From Cryphonectria parasitica EP155 (Eukaryota > Ascomycota > Sordariomycetes > Diaporthales > Cryphonectriaceae), in contig NW_024468909.1 in NCBI RefSeq assembly GCF_011745365.1, positions 6,696,001 through 6,760,000 of the forward strand: a stretch of 64,000 nucleotides of DNA, read 5' to 3'. The notes under the pieces are model-generated. The model ran no database searches. It had not been told where the DNA came from and saw nothing but the letters and a program-made list of their open reading frames with translations. This document shows positions 11,071-22,611 of the stretch, piece after piece. How positions within the stretch are numbered: position 1 is the first letter of the stretch; each line of letters begins with the position of its first letter. Made by a program: the position numbers and the translations under genes.

Positions 11071-14000
11071 CATGCTCCTCGCAGAGCTGCCGACCCCGAC
11101 CCCGCGGCCCCGATCCTCCTTCCTCATAAGCCGCAGGATCTTGCCGCCGGGCGTCTGGATCGCCAGCTTCGCAGGCTTCTTGCCGCTGCCGCTGCCGCCG
11201 CCGCTCGCATTGCTATACGAGCTCGGGTTGGTCCCTATGCTCATGGCTGATGCCGGTCGGATGAACGGGATGGGGCTAGCACTACCCGGATTCGACGACG
11301 GCGTCATGGCAGAGCCTTCGGGTGCCGACGACGGGTGCTGCCGGATGGCAAAGACAAAGGTATTGTTGAGCGCGAGACGCCGGCACTGCGGTTGCGCCAC
11401 GTAGATGTCGTGGCGCTGTGCGTGCGGCGTTGGGTGCCGGGTGACAAACTCGTACGCTGGGTTCTCGCCTGTGTGAATGATGGGGATCGCAAACGCCATC
11501 GGGTGCGGGATGTCCTTGATGCTGTGCATGAGGCCACGCTTGCCCGCGTAGACCTTGAGCGTGCCGTGGCCTTCGTCGCCAGGGAGGAGAGCCTTGACTG
11601 TGTACCGCTTCACGCCGCCGAACCATTCGCACTGGGCGAGGGCCCGCTTTTTCATCACGTCGCCACTCTCATAAAAGTCGCCGTCTTGATCTCGTCGGAG
11701 CGCGCGTGTCTCCACCTCTGCCGCAATCTCCACGTCGGCTGGCACGTTGAATGTGATGTGTACCATCTCGAGGTCTTCGATCCGGGTCAGACTCGTGTTG
11801 TAGTCAACCATCTGCAGGTCGTTGACAAAGTACGGCGGACAGGCACAGGGGAGGTTCAGCAGCACCTCGGGCGCGACCGGAGGGCAGATGTGCTGCTGTT
11901 CGAGGTCCTCTGGCATGTGCGTCCAGCACAGCTCTGTCGGGCGTGTCAGATAGTACCAGAAATCAGCAGAGCCACTGCTGACGCTCGAGTACAGGGGGCG
12001 CCTGGGGTTCGACGGGCTTGCAAGACAGCAGTCCATCATGCGCCACTCCCCGTCGACTAGCACCGCGTTCCACCAGTGGTTCGGCCGTGGCAGCATGTTG
12101 GTCTCTGGAATCTCGCCCGGCGTCTTGAGGTAGCCTCGGACCACCTCGCAGTCCAGACCCACCGCACCGCACATCTCCATCACCAGCACCGCATACTCTT
12201 GCGCACAGGCCCGCTTTTGTTGTATGATGCGACGTGTGTCAACCTCCTCACTCCCCTCAAAGTCCTCCTCCCAGCAGATGATCTCTGCCACCCAGGTAAA
12301 GATGGCTCGAAGTCGCTGCACGTCGCTGCGGTACGGTCTGCAAACATACGTCGTCGCCAGCGTGATGGCAGTGGTCATGGGCGGGAGGCTCTTGATGAAG
12401 CGGGAATTCTTATCGACATTTGTAAAGTTGATGACTTGGTAGTCCGTTGGATTGGCAATCGGCTCGCCGTCTGCGCCCTCATCACCATCGATGCTACCAT
12501 ACAGCTCGTCCACGGGGTCGAGTGCGGGATAGTCCAGCATCAGACACCTGTCCCTCCGATCGTTCCTCTCATTGCGGCTCAGGGTGTTGGACCGGTTCAC
12601 ATCACGGCGGACTTGGACCCAGTCCGTCCCAGAGGCAAGTCCCATCTCTCGCGCCGCGAAGGCTGCAGGGCTAGGAAAGCCAGACCCTGTCGAGGAGACG
12701 GCACCCAGACTGCTGCCCATCGTGGGCGGCATGGGCGATGACTGCAGGGACTGCATGGAGCTGCCACCACTCGTCGCAATGCTCCCTCTGCCGTTTGCGA
12801 CGCCTGTCTTGGCCGTGTCCATCAGCTTCTTGAAGAAGTTTCGCTTCTTGGGCGTGGGCGGCGCGAGCCCGCCTAGGTTGCCCATGGGATCATCCACAAA
12901 GCCAGCTTGGGACTTGGGCCGCAGAAATGCTTCCGAGGCATGGCTGCTGTGGTAGCTGATTCCGGTAAAAGGAGAGTCAGGCCGGTCGAGGCCGAGGTCG
13001 TGCATCCCGAGCGCGCTCTGGGCGCGATTCCTATTCTTGCGAGCCATACTCCCTGCGCTGGTCGCACTGATACCGCCGGCCGATATACCGCTCATCAAAC
13101 TCCGGTCCGTGCTCTGTGTGGCCGAACTGCTGTTGGTCTTGGACGACGCGCTCGTGGAATTGGTCTTGGTAGTAAACGTCCGGCCCAGCGCCTTGCTGAT
13201 GTCGTATCCCGACCGCTTGGTTCGCAGCCTGCGGTCCTGGCTCTCAGTACGAGTGTCCATGGACGATTTCGGCCTCTCAAACACCCGGCCCTTAGGGGGT
13301 GGGGGAGGGGGCTCGTCGTCAACGGCTTCGTCGGCTACGGTAGAACTGTGTGCGTGCATATTGCGCAGTCGCGTCTCCATCCGCTCCACATAGGTGCTCA
13401 GCTCGGGGGGGCGGCCATCCTGGTCGTGACTTAGACTTACTGCGTGGTTGTGGTTCTGTGACGAGTCGGCGCTGCCGGTGCCGTAGCCAGAATCTCCTTG
13501 CGTAAAGGCTATGGCTGTCTGAGGCCGTGTCGTCTCTTTTCTCTGCCTTCGGGACTTGTGGTTGACCAGGTCGAAGCATTCTGGCGACCAAGGATCCAGG
13601 GGAGCTTCGGGGGACTCGGGTCTCGGGTCTGGCTCGCGCGACACACCAAGGGCGTCCAGCTGCTCCATCACGCCATCCATTGCTTCCCTCAGCGGGGACG
13701 GGGTCATGTTGAGACCAGATCCAGAGGCAGAAGGGGCGGGCGACTGTCCCCTAGGGGTGTGGTAGCCCTGACTTGACCCAGGAGGGCGGTATGGCTCGTA
13801 CTCAACTCGATTCTCATGCGACACGTGGGATCCTTGCCTGGACAAATCTGGCATCATACGACTATCATAGGAGCCATAAGAGCCGTGCCTATCCACATCC
13901 TGTGGCATCCTGCTGTCGTAAGAGGCGTGAGACCCGTGCCGGTTCAGATCGTGAGGTATCCGAGAGTCATATGACAGGTGTGAGCTGTGGCCCCTCACAT

Positions 14001-14121
14001 CTATAGGCGGCCGCGAGGGAATCTGGCTGTCATACGAGAGGCTGGAGCCGTGCCTCGCGGTAAGAACATGTCGATGGGGAGGTGGTGGAGGGGGAGCGTC
14101 ATCTGGCCCATCTAGCGACGA

Positions 14122-14172
<51 letters not shown>

Positions 14173-14854
14173 ATGGGCATTGAACGAGGGAGCAGGAGAG
14201 GGCATCCTAGACCCATAGCCCTGCAGCTGCGGAGTGTGTATCCTACCGATATCATCCTGAACGCTTCGATTCTGCCCTATTGTAAAAGGTGCCGCCGCTA
14301 GGGCGGACGTGTCTCTGCTTCGGACAGGACTCTGTCTACGGACGACAGGACTTTCTCTGAACGTCTCTGGTTGTTTTGCGGTGGTGTAGTGAGGGGCTTT
14401 GGCATACGCCTCGAATGGCTTTCGGAAGGTTTTCGACTTCTGAGGGGCGCCCTGGGGCGTGTTGGCCAGAGGCTGCATCGGGCTCGTGGTTCGGCTCATG
14501 GGTCGGAAGTCCTCAGGCAGGACCTCGACAAAGTTGGAGGGGAATAGGCCGACCATCCTCCTATCCCGCCGCAGCCTGCCCGTCCACCAGGAACCGTCGC
14601 CCGCGTTGAGACATTCTATTAGGTCGCCTTCTATGAAGCCAAGGTCTCGTTTTGACTGCGAGTCTGGCGCGTTAGCAAGGGACCATCGAGGGGGGGGGGG
14701 GCCGAAGCAAACTAAGTAGCATTCGTCTGTTTTTTTGCTTTTTAGTTTCTCTCTCTCTCTCTCTTCTTTCTCTGCATACCTCTCCTCCGTACGAGTACAC
14801 GGCCCTGCACCAGCATGGAAACCGCATAGGAATGGATGGCGGAGGGGGCACCAT
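10906..14854 (-). CDS. cyk3: Cytokinesis protein Cyk3 (SH3 plus transglutaminase-like domain)
   Basis: Exons on the minus strand are 14854-14780 and 14655-10906, giving about 1274 residues. The join gives RAVYSYGGE|SKRDLGFIEGDL and completes an N-terminal SH3 domain (ending RMVGLFPSNFVEVL, to about residue 70). A long disordered middle follows with a Q14 run, Pro-rich stretches and repeated HGSxxSYDSR motifs. The transglutaminase-like domain lies around residues 790-905. Its catalytic Cys position is Ala (RACAQEYA, about residue 843), while His (PNHWWNAV, about 885) and Asp (WRMMDCC, about 900) remain, matching the known inactive TGc domain of Cyk3. The protein works at the actomyosin ring and in primary septum formation. 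It ends in the conserved TWETIIKCSERGVWRGL block. The G12 tract at 14690-14701 lies inside the intron. The start could instead be the methionine nine residues later. Confidence 0.92.
14128..14169 (-). repeat. (CAG)14 repeat encoding Q14 in CYK3
   Basis: Fourteen uninterrupted CTG units on the plus strand, read as glutamine in the CYK3 frame. A pure trinucleotide tract of this length is likely to vary in length between strains. Confidence 0.95.
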
Positions 14855-17236
14855 CTTTTTGCGAGGCTCAGGAAAGCGGTGAGCACGCCGAGGGGAGGGA
14901 GGGCGAGAGAGGGTTTGGGAGAGGTGGTTGTACTAGGCGCGCGTCGAACGGTTGGACAGCATCTTAGGCTTGTACACAACAGACTGATTGAACGACGACA
15001 GACACGGTGCTGAGAATACAGGTTTGCCCCCGTTCAGAAGACCCAGAATGCAATGTCGAGGCGAAAGGGTTGAAGGTTGTTTGGTGGTGCTGGTGGGGCG
15101 GCACCAGCAGGCAGTGTACCTGTTGCCGTCACAGGGAGGTATCTCGGGTGGCTGGGAATTTTCAAGGGTTTGTTTGAATCAAGAGCTCAGAGGGTGCAGT
15201 CGAATTCCCACCCAGTTGTAGGGAAAAAAAAACTTGGGTATTTCGCAAAGCTGAGATTCGATCAATGAGAAAATCAAAGGAGCCATACCCGTCACAGGCG
15301 ACTCTGCTATACTTTTATCGCGGGCTGCATCTCGAGTGACTGGTCTCCAGAGTCACGCATGGCAGACCAACTTGGGATGCAAATGGTACAATGTAAACAT
15401 TGGGGAAGGGCCCCACCCCTGTCTCGCACTGCCAGATACGCCAGAACCACTGTCCACTAGGGTGGCCCACGTTCAGCCTCAGTGGGGTCTAGGCTTGCCA
15501 GGTACGGGGGCGCTGGGGGGAGAGGGTGGGAAACAAGCCTGTACCCTCGGCTGTTCCCGTAGCAATTACTGAGACACAGCACCACTAACCACTGGCTTCT
15601 GGCGCAATAAGCAATTACTGTGTACTGTGTATCACGGTACCTGAGGACAGTACTAGAGTACCTATACTACAGAGGGAGGGGCTGGAGGGGTTTCGGCATG
15701 TTTGCTGCAACCCCCCAGGTACGGTGATGTCACAAACCATGTTCTGCCACTGCTCGGAAAAAAGGGAGCCAGGGCATTCCAATCTCCGTATGCACCTGTT
15801 TCCAAGATTGCCTTCAAAATAAGGTTCCCTGATGTTCTTCTTCTTGTTGGAGGTAATGTACCATAGTAATGTACTTACGGAATGGCAAATCCTACCTCAT
15901 ATAAGCCGATCTCCACTAAGGCTTTGTTCGTGAGAGCTGAGGGATGATGACCTCGGCCCGGCGCCACACAAGGAACTCCTTCTACTCCTGTCCCTGTTGA
16001 TCCAATCCATTCCGAACCCAGTGACAAGGGAAGGGTCTGGACATGGCACTGGATTTGGTGGTGGTTATCGAAATATCTACCACCTGAGGTAAATTCTCTC
16101 CACTCGAGGTTCTTTTCCTTCCATTATAATATGTGAGGGATTTCTTCTTTTTTTGCTCTCTCTGATTTGCTTTCCTCCTTGCCTTCCTTCTTTTTCTTCT
16201 TTTTTTCTTTGGAAAAAATATGGAAAATCGTACGTTTCTGATTGAGACAGTGTCAGGTATGTCAGTGGCTCACAGCCAACCATTGTGCTCACCTTGTATC
16301 CCTCCACGCCCTCCTAAGGCCTACAAATGGTCAACCTCTTCAAGATTTTGTGTTATGATGATAGACATTGTAGAGCACTAGGGCATATGCAGCTACTACG
16401 CTCCCCGTAGACTTGCATCTGCGTTGGGAGGACAACATAGTATTGGCTGGAGAGGCGCGCGCTTGGAATGCAGCGCTGGTGGCACGGAAACAAGGCAGGC
16501 TCTCTCTACTGTACAACGAAATGCAACCACGTATAAAGAATGCACAAAGCTGCAAGGCCCCCACCACCCCTTCCCTCCTCAACTGTTCTTCAAATTTTCT
16601 TGAATGGACAGCATCTTCTTGCTGCCCAAAGATCCACCATGAACTTTCTGTGGATGGGAAGAGGAAGAGGGAGATGAAAACCCATCGATTCGTCACTTGA
16701 AGCCTTACTTTTCTACCTCTTGGACAAGGGCCTACCCTGGCTTGCCCAGTTGTCCCAGTGGGAATCGTGGTTGGTCCATCCAGTAGTAGCGCCCCCATGC
16801 CACGACTTATCCTGGGGAGGGGGCGAGGGACTGGACCGAGCCGTGGCCCGAGCTTCACCTTTTTCAATTAAAGCTGTCGCCCCACCAACCACCTCTATTC
16901 AAACAATCAGAAACCCACCCACGTCGAGGGCCGGCCATCTGACTCTCGGCCCTTCAAAACCAACCCCCCCCCCGCCCTCCGCCTTCACCTAACACAAGTA
17001 CGCCAACGACATCAATTTTATTGGCAATTTTTTGAGACATCGTTTTGTTATTGTCTGTGATATTCTTACCTTTAGTGCCGGGTGGTGGCTGTTCTGTCGA
17101 GAGGAGGAAAGGAAAAGAAAGAGAGAAAAGTTTCGAGAGCTTGCTGCAGCCAGAGACGGCCCAAGCTGCTCGCTTGCCACATCAGCGTATCCACTTTTGC
17201 TCATAGGCGGTGTGGAAATACGCGACACGAGAAATC
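14855..17236. other. 2.4-kb divergent intergenic region, CYK3 and GCK-III promoters
   Basis: No supported ORF or RNA gene. The sequence carries pyrimidine-rich and T-rich runs and a C10 tract at 16964-16973. The two flanking genes start at its opposite ends and so share this region as promoter space. Confidence 0.55.
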
Positions 17237-19464
17237 ATGGCGGATGAGGATATCGCCAGTCACTATGAGGTCCTGGAGGAGCTGGGACGTGAGTTTTTGC
17301 CCTGTCTCATCATGTTCAATTCTTGAATGATGTAGATAACCAAGCTGATTTGACGGTTTCAAACAGGCGGCAGCTTTGGTGTGGTGTACAAGGGCATCGA
17401 GAAGGCAACAGGCGAGGTGGTTGCCATCAAACATGTATGCCATGATCCAGCCAACCCCAGACACCTGTGAGCAGACGCTGACAGCCAACAGATTGATCTC
17501 GAGTCCAGCGATGATGATATCCTGGAGATCCAGCAGGAGATCTCAGTCCTCAGCACGTGCGCGAGCCCCTTCGTCACCCAGTACAAGGCAAGCTTCCTGC
17601 GAGGGCACAAGCTATGGATCGTCATGGAGTTTTTGGGCGGAGGCTCATGTCTCGATTTGGTTTGTCCATCCTGTCTCCCCTCCTTCGTTGTCCTCGCATG
17701 CTGACTGTCTTTTTCCCTCTTCTTTTTCTGGCGCAGCTGAAAGCAGGCAATTTCGAGGAGACCAACATTGCCATCATCTGTCGCGAACTGCTGCTGGGTC
17801 TCGAGTACCTCCATGCCGAGGGCAAGATCCACCGTGACATCAAGGCTGCGAATGTCCTGCTCGCAGAGAACGGAAAGGTGAAGCTGGCCGACTTTGGCGT
17901 TGCTGCGCAACTCACCAATATTAAGTCGCAACGGAACACCTTCGTAGGTACACCGTTCTGGATGGCACCCGAGGTGATCGAGCAGGCTGGCTACGGCTTC
18001 AAAGCCGATATCTGGTCGCTGGCCATCACGGCGATGGAGATGGCCAACGGCGAACCGCCCCTGGCAAACATCCACCCCATGAAGGTCCTCTTCCACATCC
18101 CAAAGAACGCCCCCCCCAAGCTCGAAGGCCCCTTCAGCAAGTACTTCAAGGACTTTGTGGCACGGTGTCTGAATAAGGACCCGGATTTGAGGCCGACCGC
18201 CAAGGAGCTGTTGAAGCACAAGTTCATCTCCGGCGCCGGCAAGGTGGAGGCGCTGCAGGAGCTCATCGACCGCAAGCACATGTTCGATGCCCAGCAGACT
18301 AGAAGGCTGCATCCCGTCTACTACCAAGAGACCTTGCAGACCCTTTCACACAAGGACGATTCAGAGGAGTGGACTTTTGACACAGTAAAGTCAATCGCAC
18401 CGGCCCCGCCACCACCACCACCAAAGGACGCACCCAGGGATGTACCCAAGAAGCGAACGCCTTCACCACCCACCGCCGAGCAGGTTGAGGTGCGCAAGGT
18501 GGACCCAAAGGACATACCCAAGAAGCGAACCCCTTCACCCACAACAGAGAATCCCGAGATGCGGAAAGTGGACCTCAGAGATGCACCACTCATCGAGGTC
18601 TCACCTGCGCCCACCACCATGCGAAAGACCACCGTCCGACAGGTCTCAGGCCTGCTCGAGCGACGGCGATCGATTGTTCAGGTCGATGGGAACGGCTCAC
18701 CAAGATCGTCTGTCATTGCTCGCCAGCCCCTGCAGATGGACATGTCGTATGGCAATATGGGTTCTTCTGCACGCCCCTTCAGCCGGGTCCCATCTGGCGA
18801 CTCAGAGTCGTCTGGACAGTCGACCAGCACGACCACGTCCGGTGGGTCCAACGCCGAAAACCGCGACCCCCGCAGGCAGGCCTCTACCCCTGAGCTTGCA
18901 AGCAAGGAGGCAGTCCTTGGCCACAGACTATATACCAAGGCTCTTGAGCCCACGCTGGCAGAGGTCTACGCGCAGACGTCCGGCCCGAAGAAGCGGGAGG
19001 CCCTGGCCCAGCTGACAGAAGCCTTTGAGAACCTTGACTCTGTCGACCCGGAAGGCGCCTGCCAGCTGATGCAGGGGCTTGTCGCCGCCATGGCGAAAGA
19101 CAGAAAGCTCGCGCCAGCCATCATGAAGAGCCCCGTCCTACAGAAGGCCCCAGAAGGCTTCACGTACGGGACCGTCATCAACATGAACAAGCAGCTCTCT
19201 GCGCCCAATAGCCCGGCGAGGCCCGCCAACCGCAGGCGTAGAGACAGCGCAGTCCCCGAGAGCGCCCCAGCCACGCCCTCCAGGGGCGGCAAGTCGGACG
19301 AGAGCAGACTGCGCGAGCTTGAGAAGGCCGCCCTCGAGGCGCGCTTCCCGGGCCGCGAGGCTATGCCCGGCATGGAGCACTGCAAGCAGCTATCCGAACA
19401 GCTGTACAGTCGCTGGGTTGGTGGCCTGCAGATGCGCTGGCCTGGTGTTTCGAACGGCCATTAA
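17237..19464 (+). CDS. mst-1: Ste20-like germinal-centre kinase III (MST-1 type)
   Basis: Exons are 17237-17288, 17367-17434, 17492-17659 and 17737-19464, giving 671 residues. The kinase domain starts at about residue 10: [11 protein letters not shown] glycine loop, VAIKH with Lys39, HRDIKAAN with Asp130, DFG with Asp148, and the Ste20 signature [11 protein letters not shown]. The stretch [17 protein letters not shown] and the [13 protein letters not shown] hinge are typical of the GCK-III subfamily (human MST3/4, Neurospora MST-1, fission yeast Ppk11). After residue 290 come Pro/Ser/Thr-rich linkers with a repeated KKRTPSP motif, then a conserved C-terminal segment ([17 protein letters not shown]). 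Neurospora MST-1 tunes septation and actin-ring signalling through the SIN and MOR kinase pathways. Intron 3 uses the weak donor GTTTGT. Assignment to MST-1 rather than another GCK is from subfamily motifs. Confidence 0.9.
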
Positions 19465-20394
19465 AGGCGCATTTGGCGATGAAGTTGCTCTCGCGCATCC
19501 TTCCTCCTATCGCTGATCTCCCTTTTCTCTTTATCTTTTTCATCTTCCTGGTTTCAGGCTAGCGATGGCGTCCGAATCATGTGATTCAAATTTTATGTCA
19601 GGATAGACCTGTACAACACAAACGACCTCAGGCGCTCTTCGAATATGGTGTCACGTCATAATTCCAAAGCCTTTGCCTTGCAGCTGACAGCGAGGCCTTC
19701 GATGATCTGGCCGGAGGGGGTTTACTCGACAGTTGGATGGGTCTCATAGTTGGATGGGTCTCATACTGGTTTTGTGAGTTGTATTGTCGAACATAGGCAC
19801 TGTCGATGTGCCACTGTCTACAACCCTCTCGAGCACATTAGTCAATGACTCGGGAACGGTCATGTGACACCTCCATGTTATGACGATCGGGAAGCGGCAG
19901 AAAGATGTTGGCCGATGAGGAAGATAATAGCGGGATGCTTGATCGTTTACGAAGCAGGCATACGAGTCAAGATGGCCTTCGACTTCGCTCACATGTCAAA
20001 GGTCACGTGCTGTGTGTTGTAGTGAGGCAGCAACAGAGGAGCAACACCCTTCTGGATCAGTTGTCGCCAGAAACTCGGGGTATCCCTCTTCGGGCTGGCG
20101 CTCCCGAGGAGCGGACATTTGTCTGCAGGATGGATGGAGCAAGCGTTTTCTTTTTTTCGATGTGAACATCCTTCTTTGTATAATCATTCTGCATTGTCTT
20201 TTTTCTCTCTCTTCAGCCTGGCGTTGGCGAAAAGACAGGGCCTTTAGGTACATAGACGGCATCAAGGCGGTATCATTGTAATTCAATAGGGTTGGTTTAA
20301 AGAAAAAGAAGAAGAAAACCCCACGGCTAATGAACCAGAGGATATTGCTCTGCAGTGACTGCGACTCTTCTTGAACATTAAGATCCATCCTCAT
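19465..20394. other. intergenic between convergent kinase and RAI1 genes
   Basis: 3' flanks of two converging genes, 0.9 kb. A short tandem duplication of GTTGGATGGGTCTCATA is present at about 19731-19766. No gene seen. Confidence 0.5.
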
Positions 20395-22247
20395 TCATGC
20401 TGCTGCTTTCACCTCATCGTCCTGGCCCTCAGGCGTGGCCATCTTGGGCAGGGACAGCTTGATGCGGTGACTAATGTCGAGCTTTAGTTTAGCATGCTGG
20501 CCGCTTTCATGAACATACGAACAACAACGAGGGAGGAGGGAATAGCCGTCCTGGAAGCCGCTTCTCGAAACTTACTTGATGAAGTCCTCCGTGATGATCC
20601 TGCCATGAATAGTGTCTTCTTGCGTTTTGAACACTTCGATGTGGGCGCCTCTTGCGCGCCGCCGTATTCTCCAGACGCCCTCGTCATCAATTTTGGTTCG
20701 CAGCCCTGTGGAAAAAGGAAAAAAGACGAAAAAGCTCAGTCAGCCTCGCGATATATCAAACTGCTTCCCGTCCTACTCAGGTCCACGCATCTCCCGTCAA
20801 CTCACATTCCAGAAAATCGGCCGCGAAGTTGATACACGTGTTACCGTCCCAGCGGCGGTTCCTCTGGGCCACCGTCGTCGGGATTCCCTCGACGTCGATC
20901 TCTTCGACCTTGAGAAGGATGCCTTCCCGGGAGCGGAACCCGACCATGATCTTGGGCACGCCGAGCAGGAAGGACTGGATCCAGAACTTGAGCAGCTTGC
21001 GCTCGAAGTTGTCATAATCACGGTCGTTGCGGATCTCGGCCGAGGTCTTGAGTTCCACCCAATGGGTTGGGTCGCCTTGTTTGCGGGGTTTCGAGTCCCA
21101 GACTGTCACGGCGAAGAGTTGAATTAGGGCGTGTGTGCTAGCAAAGAAAGGAAGAGGCGGGGCGGGAGGGAACGGAGGAGAGAAACTGAAACTCACTGGC
21201 ATCGACTTCTCCACCGAGGCAGAGGATGGTCTTGCCTACGCCTGTTCGCACTACAGAGCAGTACTGGGCCTCGTTGTTGACGGTTTCGTTCACACGGCCC
21301 TCTATGTACTCGCGGGATGTCTCGCCCCATGGGGCGGGTAATGTTGCCAGCGTCTCGAACTTATAACCTGTTGTTGTTCATCGACAGTCAATTGATTATC
21401 TGCAAGTCGAATTGGATTGTTGGTGCCATACCCCAGAACGCCATCTTCTCTTGAGGTATTGGCCCTCTCCATGGCTGGGCTGCTTGTTCTTTCTGAGACT
21501 CCATGCGATAGGCGTGATTCTCCTCGATGAAACTGATGACTGGGTCAGCCTTCACATGATGGATGGTGGCGATTTCTTCTGGGTCTCGCACAGGCAGTCC
21601 TTCACATCAGTCAGTTTATGGTGCCACTGTCAGGGGAGGCTGAAAATGAGGAGGACGCACTTGGTACAAGGTAGCATTTAGCTCGAAACTGATGTGAGAG
21701 GGTCAGCTATACACGTCGCTTTGAATCAACAGCAGAGGGTGATCATCTTACCCATCTCGGTCCTCAAAAGGGCTTGCCATGATCTGCCACAGTCTCATCA
21801 GATCCAGCACATTCACTGAAACACACATAACAGGGTTGACATCGCACTCACCTTGGTGAGACAACCGCGCCAGGTGACTATGTTGGCATCAATCTTCTTG
21901 CCAGTCTGCTTCTCATGATCTATGATTGTATTCAACAGACTGTCCAGGTGCTCATCAACGCTGTCATCATGCTTGATGAATTTCTCAAACCCCTCAGAGA
22001 GATCTACGCCCAGCTCAGGGTTGTAGTACCACCTCAGAGACTGGTCGCTGAGATGGAACTTGTGTTCGTCGTCATATGAGAAGCATGCAAATTCCTTTCA
22101 AGAGGGTGTGAGCCATAAGGACAATGTGATGATGTGTGTTCGGGGTAGAGGGGGGATTTGTCTTCTACTGCATACCTTTGGCCGCTTGACAGCCTCACTG
22201 GGCCTTGCAAATCGGCCCACAGGCTGTATGGAGAATGAGTGTGCCAT
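20395..22247 (-). CDS. rai1: RAI1/DXO-family RNA 5'-end hydrolase (decapping quality control)
   Basis: Nine exons on the minus strand: 22247-22176, 22094-21852, 21783-21752, 21688-21661, 21549-21432, 21367-21197, 21102-20806, 20705-20576 and 20503-20395. Together they encode 399 residues, the usual Rai1 length. Readable landmarks are MAHSFSIQPVGRF at the start, FACFSYDD, HLSDQSLRWYYNPELGVDL, NIVTWRGCLTK, FIEENHAYRM, QYCSVVRTGVGKT, ILCLGGEVDA, the metal-binding WVELKTSAEI and FWIQSFLLGVPK, GNTCINFAADFLEWL and EGVWRIRRRA. Rai1 removes pyrophosphate or incomplete caps from RNA 5' ends and stabilises the nuclear exonuclease Rat1. Exons 3 and 4 are only 32 and 28 nt. The acceptors of exons 5 and 9 are AAG, which is unusual, so these two borders are the least certain. 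Confidence 0.9.
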
Positions 22248-22611
22248 CCTCAGGTGCTGCTGCTGCTGTGATCTTGCCAAAGGAAATCCAAGGCGATGTG
22301 AAGGTCCATGTGCCCTAATGCGCTGGCTCAAGCGCTGCATCTATTGGGGGGGGGGGGTTGGGAAGGGGGGAATGTTGCCCAGGTTGAGGTGCTGCCCTTT
22401 ATCGTCTAAAGAACAAACGCGGTCCTGAATTTGTAGAGTTTCTACTATAGTATGTATGTAGTAGGCCCTGGACGCGTAGTGTGTTGCAGCTAAAGGCTGC
22501 CCAAACAGGCCTGTGTGGGCCTGTGCGCTTCTCTGCAGTAGCGCCATCCAGTGTTCGGTCTACCCTGTAGCGTGAACTACAGACCTGTATTTTTCCTCTG
22601 GCAGCATTCCT
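22248..22611. other. intergenic, RAI1 promoter and 3' flank of the Zn2Cys6 gene
   Basis: A G12 tract lies at 22346-22357, about 100 bp upstream of the RAI1 start codon. Nothing else recognised. Confidence 0.5.

Noticed and set aside
16340..16867. 175-codon minus-strand ORF between CYK3 and the kinase
   Set aside because: No domain and composition follows the local CT-rich promoter sequence.
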